The translations under genes were made by a program, and so were the position numbers. Below the pieces are notes generated by a model that had not been told where the DNA came from, ran no database searches, and saw nothing but the letters and a program-made list of their open reading frames with translations. Of a stretch of 64,000 nucleotides of DNA, positions 7,199-16,468 are shown one piece after another. The DNA is taken from contig CABRLN010000004.1 in the NCBI GenBank assembly GCA_902471875.1, positions 1-64,000 of the forward strand, given 5' to 3'. The stretch comes from an uncultured Clostridium sp. Lineage in GTDB: Bacteria; Bacillota; Clostridia; Oscillospirales; Acutalibacteraceae. Each line of letters starts with the position of its first letter. Within the stretch, counting starts at the first letter, position 1.

Positions 7199-9160
7199 AT
7201 GTCCGTTTCTCCTATGAAAGTGATTAGCATAATAGGTCTGAAAGAAGACTTAAATAAAGTTATAAAGGTTTTGGGCGATTCACAGGCATTTGAACCTGAG
7301 CCTGTTACAAGCTTTTACTCTAATACCGAGAATTTTGTTAATCTTTCAGAACAGAATCCATATTCTGATTTATTGTCGGAATTTGACAATTCACTTTCAG
7401 CGGCACATGTTGAGCCTGAACTTGTTGATATAAAAAGATTTGAGCCTGCTGACAGCGAGCTTTCAAGCGGCTGCCAATCTTTTATTAATCAGCTTGACCA
7501 GCTTTCTGTAAAAGTAGCAGAAAAGAAACAGGCTATAGAGCAATGTGTAAAAAGTATTGAACAGACATCGCATTTTACTGGTGTTAAGCTTGATATGAAG
7601 CGTGTTAGAGCATGTGAATATATTAAGCCCAACTTCGGACGAATACCTATAGACAGTATGAGAAGGCTGCAGGAGGATTACAAGGATAATCCGTATGTAA
7701 TGTTTTTTCAGTCATCTGTAGATAAGGAATATTGCTGGGGTGTTTATATGGCTCCGGTTGACGAGGAAGAGGAAATTGACCGGATTTTTTCCGGTTTGTA
7801 TTTTGAAAAGTACGATGCTTCTGAAATAGAAGGTACTCCTCAGCAGTATATCGAAAAGCTTAAGCAGAATAAGCTAAAGCTTGAAAAAGAACTTTCAGAG
7901 GCTTTAAATGAGCAAAGCAGTTTTGTAAAAAAGCATTTTAAAGAATGCATGAAATATTATACAAAGCTTACTGAAAAAGCAATTTATCAAAATGTAAAGA
8001 GCAGTGTGATGATTCACCAAGGCAACGAAGAAAGCTTTATTATTTGTGGCTGGCTTCCTGCTGATACTACTGATGAAATTGAAAAAAAGCTTGATAAAAT
8101 TAAAAGTGCCGAGTGGACTACCGACGATGCTATTCATCAGTTGGAAAAGTCACCGCCAATTAAGCTTAAGTACAACTGGTTTGCAAAGCCGTATAAGTTC
8201 TATGTTGATATGTACGGTGTACCAAAATATAATGAAATGGACCCTACAACTTTTGTGGCTATAACATATACAATATTGTTTGGGGCAATGTTTGGTGACT
8301 TTGGTCACGGCATAGTGCTTGCAATAGCAGGTATTGTTATGTATAAGCTAAAGAGGTTAAAAGTTGGTAAGGTGCTTGTTCCTTGCGGAATATGTTCATC
8401 AATTTTTGGTTTGTTGTTTGGCTCATTTTTTGGATTTGAACATGCCTTTGACGGAATGTATAATGCTTTGCTTGGTGTTGAAGAAAAGCCTATAGATGTA
8501 ATGGGCAAGGATATTATTAATGTAATTCTTGTTTCTGTTGCCATAGGTATATTGCTTGTAATATTGGCAATGTGTCTTAATATTTATTCGTCGTTAAAGC
8601 AAAAAAATATGGGCAGTGCCCTTTTTGGTTCTAACGGTGTAGCAGGCTTGGTACTATATGCATTTGTTTGTACAGGCATTGTTTCATTATTTGCTTTTGG
8701 TATAAACCTGTTTAACATTGTTACAATCCCTCTGCTTATTATATTGCCGTTGGTATTAATATTTATGGCAGAGCCTTTTGGCAGGCTGGTTGAGGGTAAA
8801 AAAGACTGGAAGCCTGAAAAATGGGGCGACTACTGTGTACAGAATAGCTTTGAAATGTTTGAAACAGTTCTTTCTTACTTGTCAAACACAATGTCCTTCT
8901 TAAGGGTAGGTGCTTTTGTAATGGTACACGCCGGTATGATGATTGTTGTTTTTACTCTTATGGAATTAGTGGGAGGCTTGCCAAGCATTGGCGGTATTTT
9001 AGTGCTTGTAATAGGCAATTTGTTTGTTATAGGGCTTGAGGGCTTATTAGTATCAATTCAGACGCTGCGTCTTGAATTTTACGAAATGTTCAGCCGTTTT
9101 TACAGCGGTGCAGGCAGACCATATAACCCTGTTGTATTAAAAAAGCTGAACACAAAATAA
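7199..9160 (+). CDS. ntpI: V-type ATPase membrane subunit I (subunit a)
   Basis: Carries the half-channels through which ions reach the c-ring. The 653-residue protein has a cytoplasmic N-terminal half (about residues 1-340) with coiled-coil arms and a C-terminal half with about seven or eight membrane helices starting at the PTTFVAITYTILFGAMFGDFGHG segment, a family hallmark. The late helix SNTMSFLRVGAFVMVHAG holds the expected essential arginine. Length is typical. GGAGG precedes the ATG by a few bases. Confidence 0.95.
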   Translation: MSVSPMKVISIIGLKEDLNKVIKVLGDSQAFEPEPVTSFYSNTENFVNLSEQNPYSDLLSEFDNSLSAAHVEPELVDIKRFEPADSELSSGCQSFINQLDQLSVKVAEKKQAIEQCVKSIEQTSHFTGVKLDMKRVRACEYIKPNFGRIPIDSMRRLQEDYKDNPYVMFFQSSVDKEYCWGVYMAPVDEEEEIDRIFSGLYFEKYDASEIEGTPQQYIEKLKQNKLKLEKELSEALNEQSSFVKKHFKECMKYYTKLTEKAIYQNVKSSVMIHQGNEESFIICGWLPADTTDEIEKKLDKIKSAEWTTDDAIHQLEKSPPIKLKYNWFAKPYKFYVDMYGVPKYNEMDPTTFVAITYTILFGAMFGDFGHGIVLAIAGIVMYKLKRLKVGKVLVPCGICSSIFGLLFGSFFGFEHAFDGMYNALLGVEEKPIDVMGKDIINVILVSVAIGILLVILAMCLNIYSSLKQKNMGSALFGSNGVAGLVLYAFVCTGIVSLFAFGINLFNIVTIPLLIILPLVLIFMAEPFGRLVEGKKDWKPEKWGDYCVQNSFEMFETVLSYLSNTMSFLRVGAFVMVHAGMMIVVFTLMELVGGLPSIGGILVLVIGNLFVIGLEGLLVSIQTLRLEFYEMFSRFYSGAGRPYNPVVLKKLNTK

Positions 9161-9219
9161 ATATTGTTAATTAATTTATTAATTAAAATAAACTTTAAAT
9201 TTACGGAGGATTATTTATT

Positions 9220-9633
9220 ATGGAATTTTTACTACTATTATTACCTATTATCTTTATTGTTTCTTCTGCATTAGTTGTTAAAAAGGCTGTAAGCCGTGGT
9301 GCAAAAAGAAAAAAATCAGTTATGCTTCAGTTACTTTCATTTGCTGCTGTACTTATTTGTTGTGCAGCATTCCCTCTAATGGCAAGTGCAGCTGACACAT
9401 CTGCTGTTGCAGGTACAGCTTCTAATGGCTTAGGCTTGCTGGCTTGTGCCCTTTCAACAGGTGTTGCCTGCGTAGGTGCAGGTATTGCCGTTGCAGGTGC
9501 AGCACCTGCAGCTATTGGTGCAACATCAGAAGACCCTAAAGCATTTGGTAGAGCACTTATCTTTGTTGTACTTGGTGAAGGTGTTGCTATTTACGGTTTG
9601 CTTATTTCAATTCTTATTTACACAAAATGCTAA
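9220..9633 (+). CDS. ntpK: V-type ATPase c-ring proteolipid subunit K
   Basis: Forms the rotating ring that carries ions across the membrane. The 137-residue protein has an N-terminal hydrophobic segment (residues 2-20), a second hydrophobic stretch ending ASAAD near 38-58 that looks like a signal sequence, then one helical hairpin. The conserved carboxylate is E120 in VVLGEGVAIYGL. Most bacterial V-type K subunits, such as that of Enterococcus hirae, are double hairpins of about 156 residues with one carboxylate per four helices; this one has one carboxylate per two helices, as in Thermus. The glutamine and Ser/Thr partners of sodium-binding rings are not visible, which hints at protons. Confidence 0.92.
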   Translation: MEFLLLLLPIIFIVSSALVVKKAVSRGAKRKKSVMLQLLSFAAVLICCAAFPLMASAADTSAVAGTASNGLGLLACALSTGVACVGAGIAVAGAAPAAIGATSEDPKAFGRALIFVVLGEGVAIYGLLISILIYTKC

Positions 9634-9666
9634 TAATCAGCACATACATAAAAAGATGGTGAAGTT

Positions 9667-9975
9667 ATGCGTTTTTATTTAATAAGTGACAATGTGGATA
9701 CTCAGCTAGGTATGCGTCTTGCCGGTATTGAGGGTATTGTAGTGCATGAAGAGCACGAGGTTCGCAAGGCACTTCAGGAGGCAATGGACACAGAAGATAT
9801 TGCTGTTATACTTATGACAGAACGTTTGGTGTCACTTTGTCCCGAGCTTATTTATGACTTAAAGCTTAATCGATCACATCCTCTTATTGTTGAAATTCCT
9901 GACAGACACGGCAACGGCCGTACTAAGGATTCAATTACAAAATATGTACAGGATGCTATCGGCATAAAATTATAA
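9667..9975 (+). CDS. ntpF: V-type ATPase subunit F
   Basis: A 102-residue rotor-shaft subunit with a CheY-like fold; it joins subunit D in the central stalk. The opening MRFYLISDNVDTQLGMRLAGIEG and the core ILMTERLVSLCPELI fit the family. The Shine-Dalgarno is weak (GATGGTGAAG), suggesting coupling to ntpK translation. It sits between K and E, a usual order. Confidence 0.9.
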   Translation: MRFYLISDNVDTQLGMRLAGIEGIVVHEEHEVRKALQEAMDTEDIAVILMTERLVSLCPELIYDLKLNRSHPLIVEIPDRHGNGRTKDSITKYVQDAIGIKL

Positions 9976-9996
9976 TTAGGGAGAGGAGTTACCGTT

Positions 9997-10614
9997 ATGG
10001 CTAACGACAAACCTGCTAATACAAGCACAGGCGACAACGAAAGCAAATTTTTAGCGGCTATTGAAAAATATGCTGAACAGCAGCGTGCCGCACTTCTTTC
10101 TGAAACCGAAATTTTTGAACAAAAGGTTCTTAAACAGGCAGAAGAAGAAGGCTTAAGAGATGCTTATAACCTTATTCATAAAGAGCAGGACGCTATGAAG
10201 GCCTCTATAGCAGCCGATTTGGCAAAGAAAGAGGCACAGGGAAACCTTGAAATTTTCAAAAAGCGTCAGCAAATTACTGAAGAGATTTTCGCCAAGGCTA
10301 CTGCTAAATTGCAGGAATATACGAATACACCTGAGTATGAAAAAAGACTTACGTTAAATGCACAAGAATGTGCAAAATACTTTGGTAATGATGACATAGA
10401 GCTTTGTGTGTGTAAAAAAGATGTGCCCCTTGGCAATAAGCTGGCAAAGCTGTTTAATGGCAGTTGTTTAGTAAAAGAGGTTGCCGATATTACTGTGGGC
10501 GGTTTTAGAGTATATTGTCCGGGTAAACAAATTGCTGTTGACAAAACACTTGACACAAAGCTGCAGGAGCAAAGAGAGTGGTTCTACACCAACTCTGCTT
10601 TACAGATAAAATAA
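9997..10614 (+). CDS. ntpE: V-type ATPase subunit E (peripheral stalk)
   Basis: A 205-residue peripheral-stalk subunit. Residues 20-100 are a long charged helix rich in Glu, Lys, Ala and Gln, and the rest forms a small globular head containing VGGFRVYCPGKQIAVDKTLD, the usual C-terminal family signature that contacts the catalytic head. The start has a GGGAGAGGAG purine tract just upstream. It precedes ntpA by 30 bases in the same operon. Confidence 0.9.
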   Translation: MANDKPANTSTGDNESKFLAAIEKYAEQQRAALLSETEIFEQKVLKQAEEEGLRDAYNLIHKEQDAMKASIAADLAKKEAQGNLEIFKKRQQITEEIFAKATAKLQEYTNTPEYEKRLTLNAQECAKYFGNDDIELCVCKKDVPLGNKLAKLFNGSCLVKEVADITVGGFRVYCPGKQIAVDKTLDTKLQEQREWFYTNSALQIK

Positions 10615-10644
10615 GAGCAAACTCCATAGAGAGGAAATGATTTT

Positions 10645-12411
10645 ATGGAAAATCAGAATGTTGTGTACGGTATTAACGGACCTGTTGTTACCGTACTTAA
10701 AACAAAAGCCTTCTCCATGATGGAAATGGTCTATGTAGGGGAAGAAAAGTTGGTTGGTGAGGTTATTACCATTACAGATGAAATAACTACAATACAGGTT
10801 TATGAAGAAACAACAGGACTAAAACCGGGTGACCCTGTAGTTGGTACGGGTGCACCAATGAATGTTCTTTTGGGTCCGGGTATTATTACAAATATTTTTG
10901 ACGGAATTGAGCGTCCGTTAGGTGCTATTGCTGAGCAAAGCGGTGCTTTTATTTCAAAGGGTGTTGCAGTACCTTCACTTGATACAGAAAAAAAGTGGGA
11001 TGTTACATTAAAAGTTAAGGTTGGCGATAAGTTGACATCGGGTCAAATTTACGCAACATTGCCTGAAACCCCTGTTATTGAGCACAGACTTCTTGTACCG
11101 CCAAAGGTTAACGGTACTGTTAAAAGTGTTGCTGCAAACGGCAAATATAAGCTAATGGATACCATTGTTACCCTTGAACTTGAAAGCGGTGACGAATATA
11201 TTCTAACACTTTGTCAGAAATGGCCTATTAGAACAGCAAGACCGGTAAAAGAAAGGTTGGCACCAACCATACCTTTAATAACAGGTCAACGTGTAATAGA
11301 TACATTGTTCCCTGTTTCTAAGGGTGGTACAGCGGCTGTTCCGGGAGGCTTTGGTACAGGTAAAACTATGACACAGCATCAAATAGCAAAATGGTGTGAC
11401 GCAGACATTATCGTTTATGTAGGATGTGGTGAGCGTGGCAACGAAATGAGCCAGGTTCTTGATGAGTTTTCAGCACTTATTGACCCTAAAAATAACCGTC
11501 CTATGACAGACAGAACAGTACTTATTGCCAACACTTCAAATATGCCTGTTGCAGCCCGTGAGGCTTCTATTTACACAGGCATTACACTTGCCGAATATTA
11601 CAGAGATATGGGATATGACGTGGCAATTATGGCAGACTCAACCTCTCGTTGGGCAGAGGCATTAAGAGAAATTTCAGGACGTTTGGAAGAAATGCCTGCC
11701 GAAGAGGGTTACCCTGCTTACTTGCCTTCAAGACTTGCAGAGTTCTATGAACGTGCAGGACGTGTTATACCTTTATGTGATGGTGAAGGCTCTGTAACAA
11801 TTATTGGTGCGGTTTCACCTCAGGGCGGCGATTTTTCTGAGCCTGTAACACAAAATACAAAAAGATTTATTCGTTGCTTTTGGGCACTTGACAAGTCGCT
11901 TGCATATTCAAGACATTACCCTGCTATTAACTGGATTGGCAGCTATAGCGAATATTTTACTGACCTTGACGCATGGTTTGTCAAAAATTACGGCGAGGAA
12001 TTTATTAAATGCCGTAACAGTATAAGCTCACTTTTACAAGAGGAAAGTGCATTAATGGAGATTGTTAAGCTTATTGGTGCCGATGTTTTGCCAGATGACC
12101 AAAAGCTGACTATTGAAATTGCCAAGGTTATAAGAGTAGGCTATTTACAGCAAAACGCTTTTCATAAGGACGATACATATGTAACAATTGAAAAGCAGAT
12201 GTTAATGATGAAAACCATTTTGCATTTATACGAGCGTACAAAGCACCTTGTAAGTGCTAACATTCCAATAAGCAGAGTGCTTGAGGCAGGCTTGTTTGAC
12301 AAGCTTTTAAAAATGAAATATGACATTCCAAACGATAAGCTTGAAATGTTTGATGATTATATTAAAGAGATTGATGATAAAATTGCGGATATTACCGCAG
12401 TTCAGGCATAA
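10645..12411 (+). CDS. ntpA: V-type ATPase catalytic subunit A
   Basis: ATP-hydrolysing or ATP-making subunit of the head. The 588-residue length is normal. The P-loop is GGFGTGKT at about residues 234-241, followed by the GCGERGNEMSQVL segment with the catalytic glutamate and SNMPVAAREASIYTG. The V-type-specific non-homologous insertion (about residues 115-190) separates it from F-type beta subunits. GAGAGG lies just before ATG 10645. Confidence 0.97.
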   Translation: MENQNVVYGINGPVVTVLKTKAFSMMEMVYVGEEKLVGEVITITDEITTIQVYEETTGLKPGDPVVGTGAPMNVLLGPGIITNIFDGIERPLGAIAEQSGAFISKGVAVPSLDTEKKWDVTLKVKVGDKLTSGQIYATLPETPVIEHRLLVPPKVNGTVKSVAANGKYKLMDTIVTLELESGDEYILTLCQKWPIRTARPVKERLAPTIPLITGQRVIDTLFPVSKGGTAAVPGGFGTGKTMTQHQIAKWCDADIIVYVGCGERGNEMSQVLDEFSALIDPKNNRPMTDRTVLIANTSNMPVAAREASIYTGITLAEYYRDMGYDVAIMADSTSRWAEALREISGRLEEMPAEEGYPAYLPSRLAEFYERAGRVIPLCDGEGSVTIIGAVSPQGGDFSEPVTQNTKRFIRCFWALDKSLAYSRHYPAINWIGSYSEYFTDLDAWFVKNYGEEFIKCRNSISSLLQEESALMEIVKLIGADVLPDDQKLTIEIAKVIRVGYLQQNAFHKDDTYVTIEKQMLMMKTILHLYERTKHLVSANIPISRVLEAGLFDKLLKMKYDIPNDKLEMFDDYIKEIDDKIADITAVQA

Positions 12412-12436
12412 ATTCATTGAAAGAAGGTAAGCACCA

Positions 12437-13843
12437 ATGATTATAGATTATGTGGGCGTTAAAGAAATAAACGGTTCCCTTATAGTTATCGATGGAGTAA
12501 AAGACGCTTTCTTCGATGAGGTTGTGGATATTCGTTTAGACAACGGTTCTATTCGTAAGGGCAGAATTGTTACTATGGAGGGTGAACGTGTAGTAGTACA
12601 GGTGTTTCAAGGCACCCGTTCAATCTCCCTTACAAATACAAGAACAAGACTAACAGGACACCCAATGGAAATGCCTATGTCACCTGAAATTGTAGGCAGA
12701 GTGTTTAACGGATCAGGCGAACCTATTGACGGACTGGGGGACGTTTTTCCTGAAAAAAAATGCGACATAAATGGTTCTCCAATTAATCCTGTTTCTCGTA
12801 TTTATCCTCAAAACTATATTAACACAGGTATTTCAACCATTGACACACTAATGACCCTTATCCGTGGTCAAAAGCTGCCGATTTTTTCAGGCTCAGGTAT
12901 GAGCCACAACGAATTGGCTGTACAGATTGTCCGTCAGGCAAAAATTGCCGACGAGGCAGGGCAGGGCTTTGTTGTAGTATTTGCTGCAATGGGTGTTAAA
13001 AACGATGTTGCAGATTACTTTAAAAAGAGCTTTGAGGAGTCAGGTGTACTGCAAAGAGTTGTAATGTTTTTAAATTTAGCAAATGACCCTATTATTGAAC
13101 GTATTCTTACGCCAAGATGTGCTCTTGCTACTGCTGAATATCTTGCTTTTGAGCAGAACAAGCACGTTTTGGTAATTATGACAGATATGACATCATATGC
13201 AGAGGCTTTGCGTGAATTTAGTACCTCCAAAGGCGAAATTCCTGGCAGAAAGGGATTTCCTGGTTATTTGTATTCTGACTTTGCATCGCTTTATGAGCGT
13301 GCCGGTATGGTAAAGGGCAAAACAGGCTCGGTTACACAAATTCCTATTTTAACAATGCCTAACGACGATATTACTCACCCTATTCCTGACCTTACCGGTT
13401 ATATTACAGAAGGTCAGATAGTTCTTGACAGAAGTCTTCAGGCACAGGGTATTTATCCTCCTGTTTCTGTACTGCCGTCTCTTTCGCGTTTGATGAAGGA
13501 CGGCATTGGTAAGGGCTTTACAAGAGAAGACCACCAAGCTTTGGCTAACCAGCTGTTTGCATCATATGCAAGAGTTATGGACGCACGTTCTCTTTCATCT
13601 GTAATTGGTGAAGAAGAGCTTTCTGCTGTTGATAAAAAATATATTCAGTTTGGTAAGCTTTTTGAAGATAAATTTGTTAACCAAGGTGCAAAGGCAAACA
13701 GAACCATTGAGCAGAGTCTTGACCTTGGTTGGGAGCTGTTGTCGCATCTGCCTAAAAACGAGCTTGACCGTGTAGATGATGAACTGCTTAACGCACATTA
13801 CATTGAAAATATTGAAGAACGTGAAGCAGAAGCAATTTCTTAA
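12437..13843 (+). CDS. ntpB: V-type ATPase regulatory subunit B
   Basis: Alternates with subunit A in the head and binds nucleotide without catalysis. The 468-residue protein has the degenerate loop FSGSGMSHNELA in place of a P-loop, which is the expected state for subunit B, and the conserved MTDMTSYAEALRE and YERAG segments. It follows ntpA by 25 bases with an AAGAAGG site. Confidence 0.97.
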   Translation: MIIDYVGVKEINGSLIVIDGVKDAFFDEVVDIRLDNGSIRKGRIVTMEGERVVVQVFQGTRSISLTNTRTRLTGHPMEMPMSPEIVGRVFNGSGEPIDGLGDVFPEKKCDINGSPINPVSRIYPQNYINTGISTIDTLMTLIRGQKLPIFSGSGMSHNELAVQIVRQAKIADEAGQGFVVVFAAMGVKNDVADYFKKSFEESGVLQRVVMFLNLANDPIIERILTPRCALATAEYLAFEQNKHVLVIMTDMTSYAEALREFSTSKGEIPGRKGFPGYLYSDFASLYERAGMVKGKTGSVTQIPILTMPNDDITHPIPDLTGYITEGQIVLDRSLQAQGIYPPVSVLPSLSRLMKDGIGKGFTREDHQALANQLFASYARVMDARSLSSVIGEEELSAVDKKYIQFGKLFEDKFVNQGAKANRTIEQSLDLGWELLSHLPKNELDRVDDELLNAHYIENIEEREAEAIS

Positions 13844-13909
13844 AAGCTTACAACACATAATATTGGCAGATAATAATTAAAGCTTTTTATTAAAGGCAGG
13901 TGAGAGAAA

Positions 13910-14563
13910 ATGGCAAATAATACTGTTGCTACAAAGGGTAACCTAATAAACACAAAAAAGTCATTGGCTCTTGCTAAGGTTGGTTATGACCTTATGGATA
14001 AAAAGAGGAACATTCTTATACGAGAAATGATGACGCTTATTGATAAGGCTAACGAAATTCAAGGCAAAATTGATGACGCATACAGCGAGGCGTACCTTAG
14101 CTTGCAAACAGCTAATATTACTATTGGTTTTAACAGTGCCAGGGCAAATTCTATACCGGTTGAAAATTCACTTCATCTTTCTTATAGAAGTGTAATGGGA
14201 GTTGAAATTCCTATTGTTACCATAAATTGTGATGATACTAAAATTCCACTGGAATACGGAATGTATGCTACAAACAATGTGCTTGATAATGCAAGGTTTA
14301 AGTTTGTGCAGGTTAAAAAACTTACTGCTGACCTTGCTGAAATTGAAAACAGTGTTTATAGGTTGGCAGTGGCAATTAAAACTACTCAAAGGCGTGCAAA
14401 TGCGCTGAAAAATATTATGATTCCTCGTTTTGAAGAAAATGTTAAATTTATAACCGATGCTCTTGACGAAATGGAAAGGGAGGAGTTCTCACGAATGAAG
14501 GTTATAAAAACACAAAAACAAAACAAAGAATTGCGTAAAAAGAGAATAGAAGCAATGGCTTAA
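13910..14563 (+). CDS. ntpD: V-type ATPase subunit D (central shaft)
   Basis: A 217-residue coiled-coil rotor subunit that turns inside the A3B3 head. The N- and C-terminal long helices and the closing basic KKRIEAMA tail are typical. GGCAGGTGAGAG precedes the start. It is the last gene of the operon (order stalk-C-I-K-F-E-A-B-D) and is followed by a strong terminator. Confidence 0.95.
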   Translation: MANNTVATKGNLINTKKSLALAKVGYDLMDKKRNILIREMMTLIDKANEIQGKIDDAYSEAYLSLQTANITIGFNSARANSIPVENSLHLSYRSVMGVEIPIVTINCDDTKIPLEYGMYATNNVLDNARFKFVQVKKLTADLAEIENSVYRLAVAIKTTQRRANALKNIMIPRFEENVKFITDALDEMEREEFSRMKVIKTQKQNKELRKKRIEAMA

Positions 14564-14577
14564 TTATAATAGCAAAT

Positions 14578-14612
14578 GCCCCGCACATTTTGTGCGGGGC
14601 GTTATATTTATA
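14578..14612. terminator. Terminator between ntpD and htrA
   Basis: A GC-rich ten-base stem (14578-14587 with 14591-14600) with a three-base loop lies between convergent genes and probably stops transcription from both sides. Confidence 0.8.
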
Positions 14613-14626
14613 TATTAACTTTTCTT

Positions 14627-16456
14627 TTATTCACTATCGCCTGCAAGAGTAACATCTACTGTAAAGGTTTCCTTATTGTCAGTATTTTCTTTGTCATATC
14701 TGCAAACTGTAAGTTTTACCGTGTCACCTTCGCTGTATTTGTCAAGAGTAGAGAAAAGCTCTACAAATGAAGTTACAGGTGTATCATCAATTTTAGTAAT
14801 AACATCTCCTTCTTTAATCTTTGTACTTCTCAAAGGGCTGTCACTTTCAATAGTGTTAATAATAATTCCTGCATCTGTACCATAGTAATTTGCTAAAGAC
14901 TTTGAAAGCTCTTTACCCATAATTCCCAGCTTTGCTCTGCCCGGAACATAACCGTTTTTAATAAGCTGGTCAGCTACTTCTTTTACTTTTGTACTTGGAA
15001 TAGCAAAGCCCATTCCCTCATATTGAGTGTCAACTACCTTTATAGTATTAATACCAATAACCTGACCGTTCATATTAGCTAGAGGACCACCTGAATTTCC
15101 GGGATTTATGGCGGCGTCTGTTTGAATATATGTTACGGCACTGCCCGAAAGAGTTCGGTTTAGAGCAGAAATAATACCTCTTGTTAAGGAGTTTGAATAA
15201 CTGCTGCCTCCCGGACTTCCTATAGCTACAACATCCTGACCAACCTTTAATTCATTAGATGTTGCAAAGGTAGCTGCTGACCAGTTGTCTGCTTCTTCGC
15301 ACTTTAAAACGGCTATATCGGTACGAACATCGCAGCCAACTACAACAACAGGATATGCACTACCGTCCTTCTTGGTAATCCATACATTACTGTTGTCAGT
15401 TGTATCATTAATAACGTGGCTATTAGTTACAATATAACCGTTGCTGCTTAATACAATGCCTGTACCTTCGCTGTTTGGTACAGAACCGGTAGGGTCATCG
15501 TCTTCATCATATACCGAAATTGAAACAACACTTTCAGACAGTGCTTCATATGCTTTTTCTGTAGATCCGTTTTCTGTATTATTTTTTTCAAGCTTTATTT
15601 GAGGACCATTTGGGTCAGCATATTTACCAATGCTATCGGTTGATTTTTTTGTTGTTGAATTTTCAGTAGGTAATTCAAAGTTAAATATATTATTGCTGTC
15701 ATTGCTTGAATATTTGCTGTTATTACTTGCAATCCACCATACGAATATTCCTATAAAAATTACAGTTAAAGATATAATGATACCAAGCAGCACCTTTATA
15801 GATGTAGCCATTGGTGTTTTATTTTTTTTAAATGTGGAGTATGATACAACAGGATAATACCACCCACCGTTTATAAATTCCGGCTTTATGCCCGGAGGCA
15901 ATACTGTGCCGGGGGTATATGGCAAATATTGCACATTAGGGGTGGCTGTATTGTTTGAATACGGAGAATTTTCATAAGGATTTAAATTTGGTGTTTGACC
16001 ATATGGTGAATTAAAACCTTGCTGAGTTTGTTGCCCGTAAGGTTGGTTGTTGTTAAAACCTTGCTGAGTTTGCTGTCCATAAGGTTGGTTGTTGTTAAAA
16101 CCTTGCTGAGTTTGCTGTCCATAAGGTTGGTTGTTGTTAAAACCTTGCTGAGTTTGCTGTCCATAAGGTTGGTTAACACCTTGTTGTGAGTTTTGATTAT
16201 ATGCTTGTTCTTCACGAATGTTTTCTATAACCTTATTAAAAGATTTTTCAGAACTTGCCGTATAATTATCATTAAAAGTTTCTTTGTTTTTCTCCATATT
16301 AATATTCTCTGTAATATTGTTAACGGGTTCGTTGGCAGTATCGCCAACGGGTTCAGCACTTGTTGACGATATAATATTTTCATAGCTGTTATTAACATCT
16401 TTTTTATTATTAGTAGTATTTATTTTATTCTCTGAATTTTCAAATTCATTGTTCAT
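14627..16456 (-). CDS. htrA: Membrane-anchored HtrA/DegP-type serine protease with Q/N-rich cytoplasmic repeats
   Basis: Degrades damaged exported proteins outside the membrane. The 609-residue protein has a long cytoplasmic N-terminus rich in Asn, Gln and Ser, including four tandem copies of a 14-residue unit (QPYGQQTQQGFNNN, about residues 96-150), then one membrane span at about 217-243, a trypsin-like domain with H347 (TNSHV), D380 (RTDIA) and S455 (NPGNSGGP), and a C-terminal PDZ domain. Typical HtrA proteins of Gram-positives have a shorter and simpler tail. AAGGAGG precedes ATG 16456. The gene follows a histidine kinase by 12 bases, so it is probably co-transcribed with the two-component system. 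Confidence 0.93.
   Translation of the reverse strand: MNNEFENSENKINTTNNKKDVNNSYENIISSTSAEPVGDTANEPVNNITENINMEKNKETFNDNYTASSEKSFNKVIENIREEQAYNQNSQQGVNQPYGQQTQQGFNNNQPYGQQTQQGFNNNQPYGQQTQQGFNNNQPYGQQTQQGFNSPYGQTPNLNPYENSPYSNNTATPNVQYLPYTPGTVLPPGIKPEFINGGWYYPVVSYSTFKKNKTPMATSIKVLLGIIISLTVIFIGIFVWWIASNNSKYSSNDSNNIFNFELPTENSTTKKSTDSIGKYADPNGPQIKLEKNNTENGSTEKAYEALSESVVSISVYDEDDDPTGSVPNSEGTGIVLSSNGYIVTNSHVINDTTDNSNVWITKKDGSAYPVVVVGCDVRTDIAVLKCEEADNWSAATFATSNELKVGQDVVAIGSPGGSSYSNSLTRGIISALNRTLSGSAVTYIQTDAAINPGNSGGPLANMNGQVIGINTIKVVDTQYEGMGFAIPSTKVKEVADQLIKNGYVPGRAKLGIMGKELSKSLANYYGTDAGIIINTIESDSPLRSTKIKEGDVITKIDDTPVTSFVELFSTLDKYSEGDTVKLTVCRYDKENTDNKETFTVDVTLAGDSE
16008..16178 (-). repeat. 42-bp coding tandem repeat, four copies
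   Basis: Units recur with an exact 42-base period: the block AAAACCTTGCTGAG begins at 16013, 16055, 16097 and 16139. The last three copies are nearly identical in DNA and the first differs at a few bases, which points to recent expansion by slippage. The reading frame of htrA is kept. Confidence 0.9.
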
Positions 16457-16468
16457 TGTAACCCCTCC

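Noticed and set aside
16008..16178. Regular 42-base repeats resembling a CRISPR array
   Set aside because: The copies are contiguous with no unique spacers and are in frame inside htrA, coding a 14-residue protein repeat.
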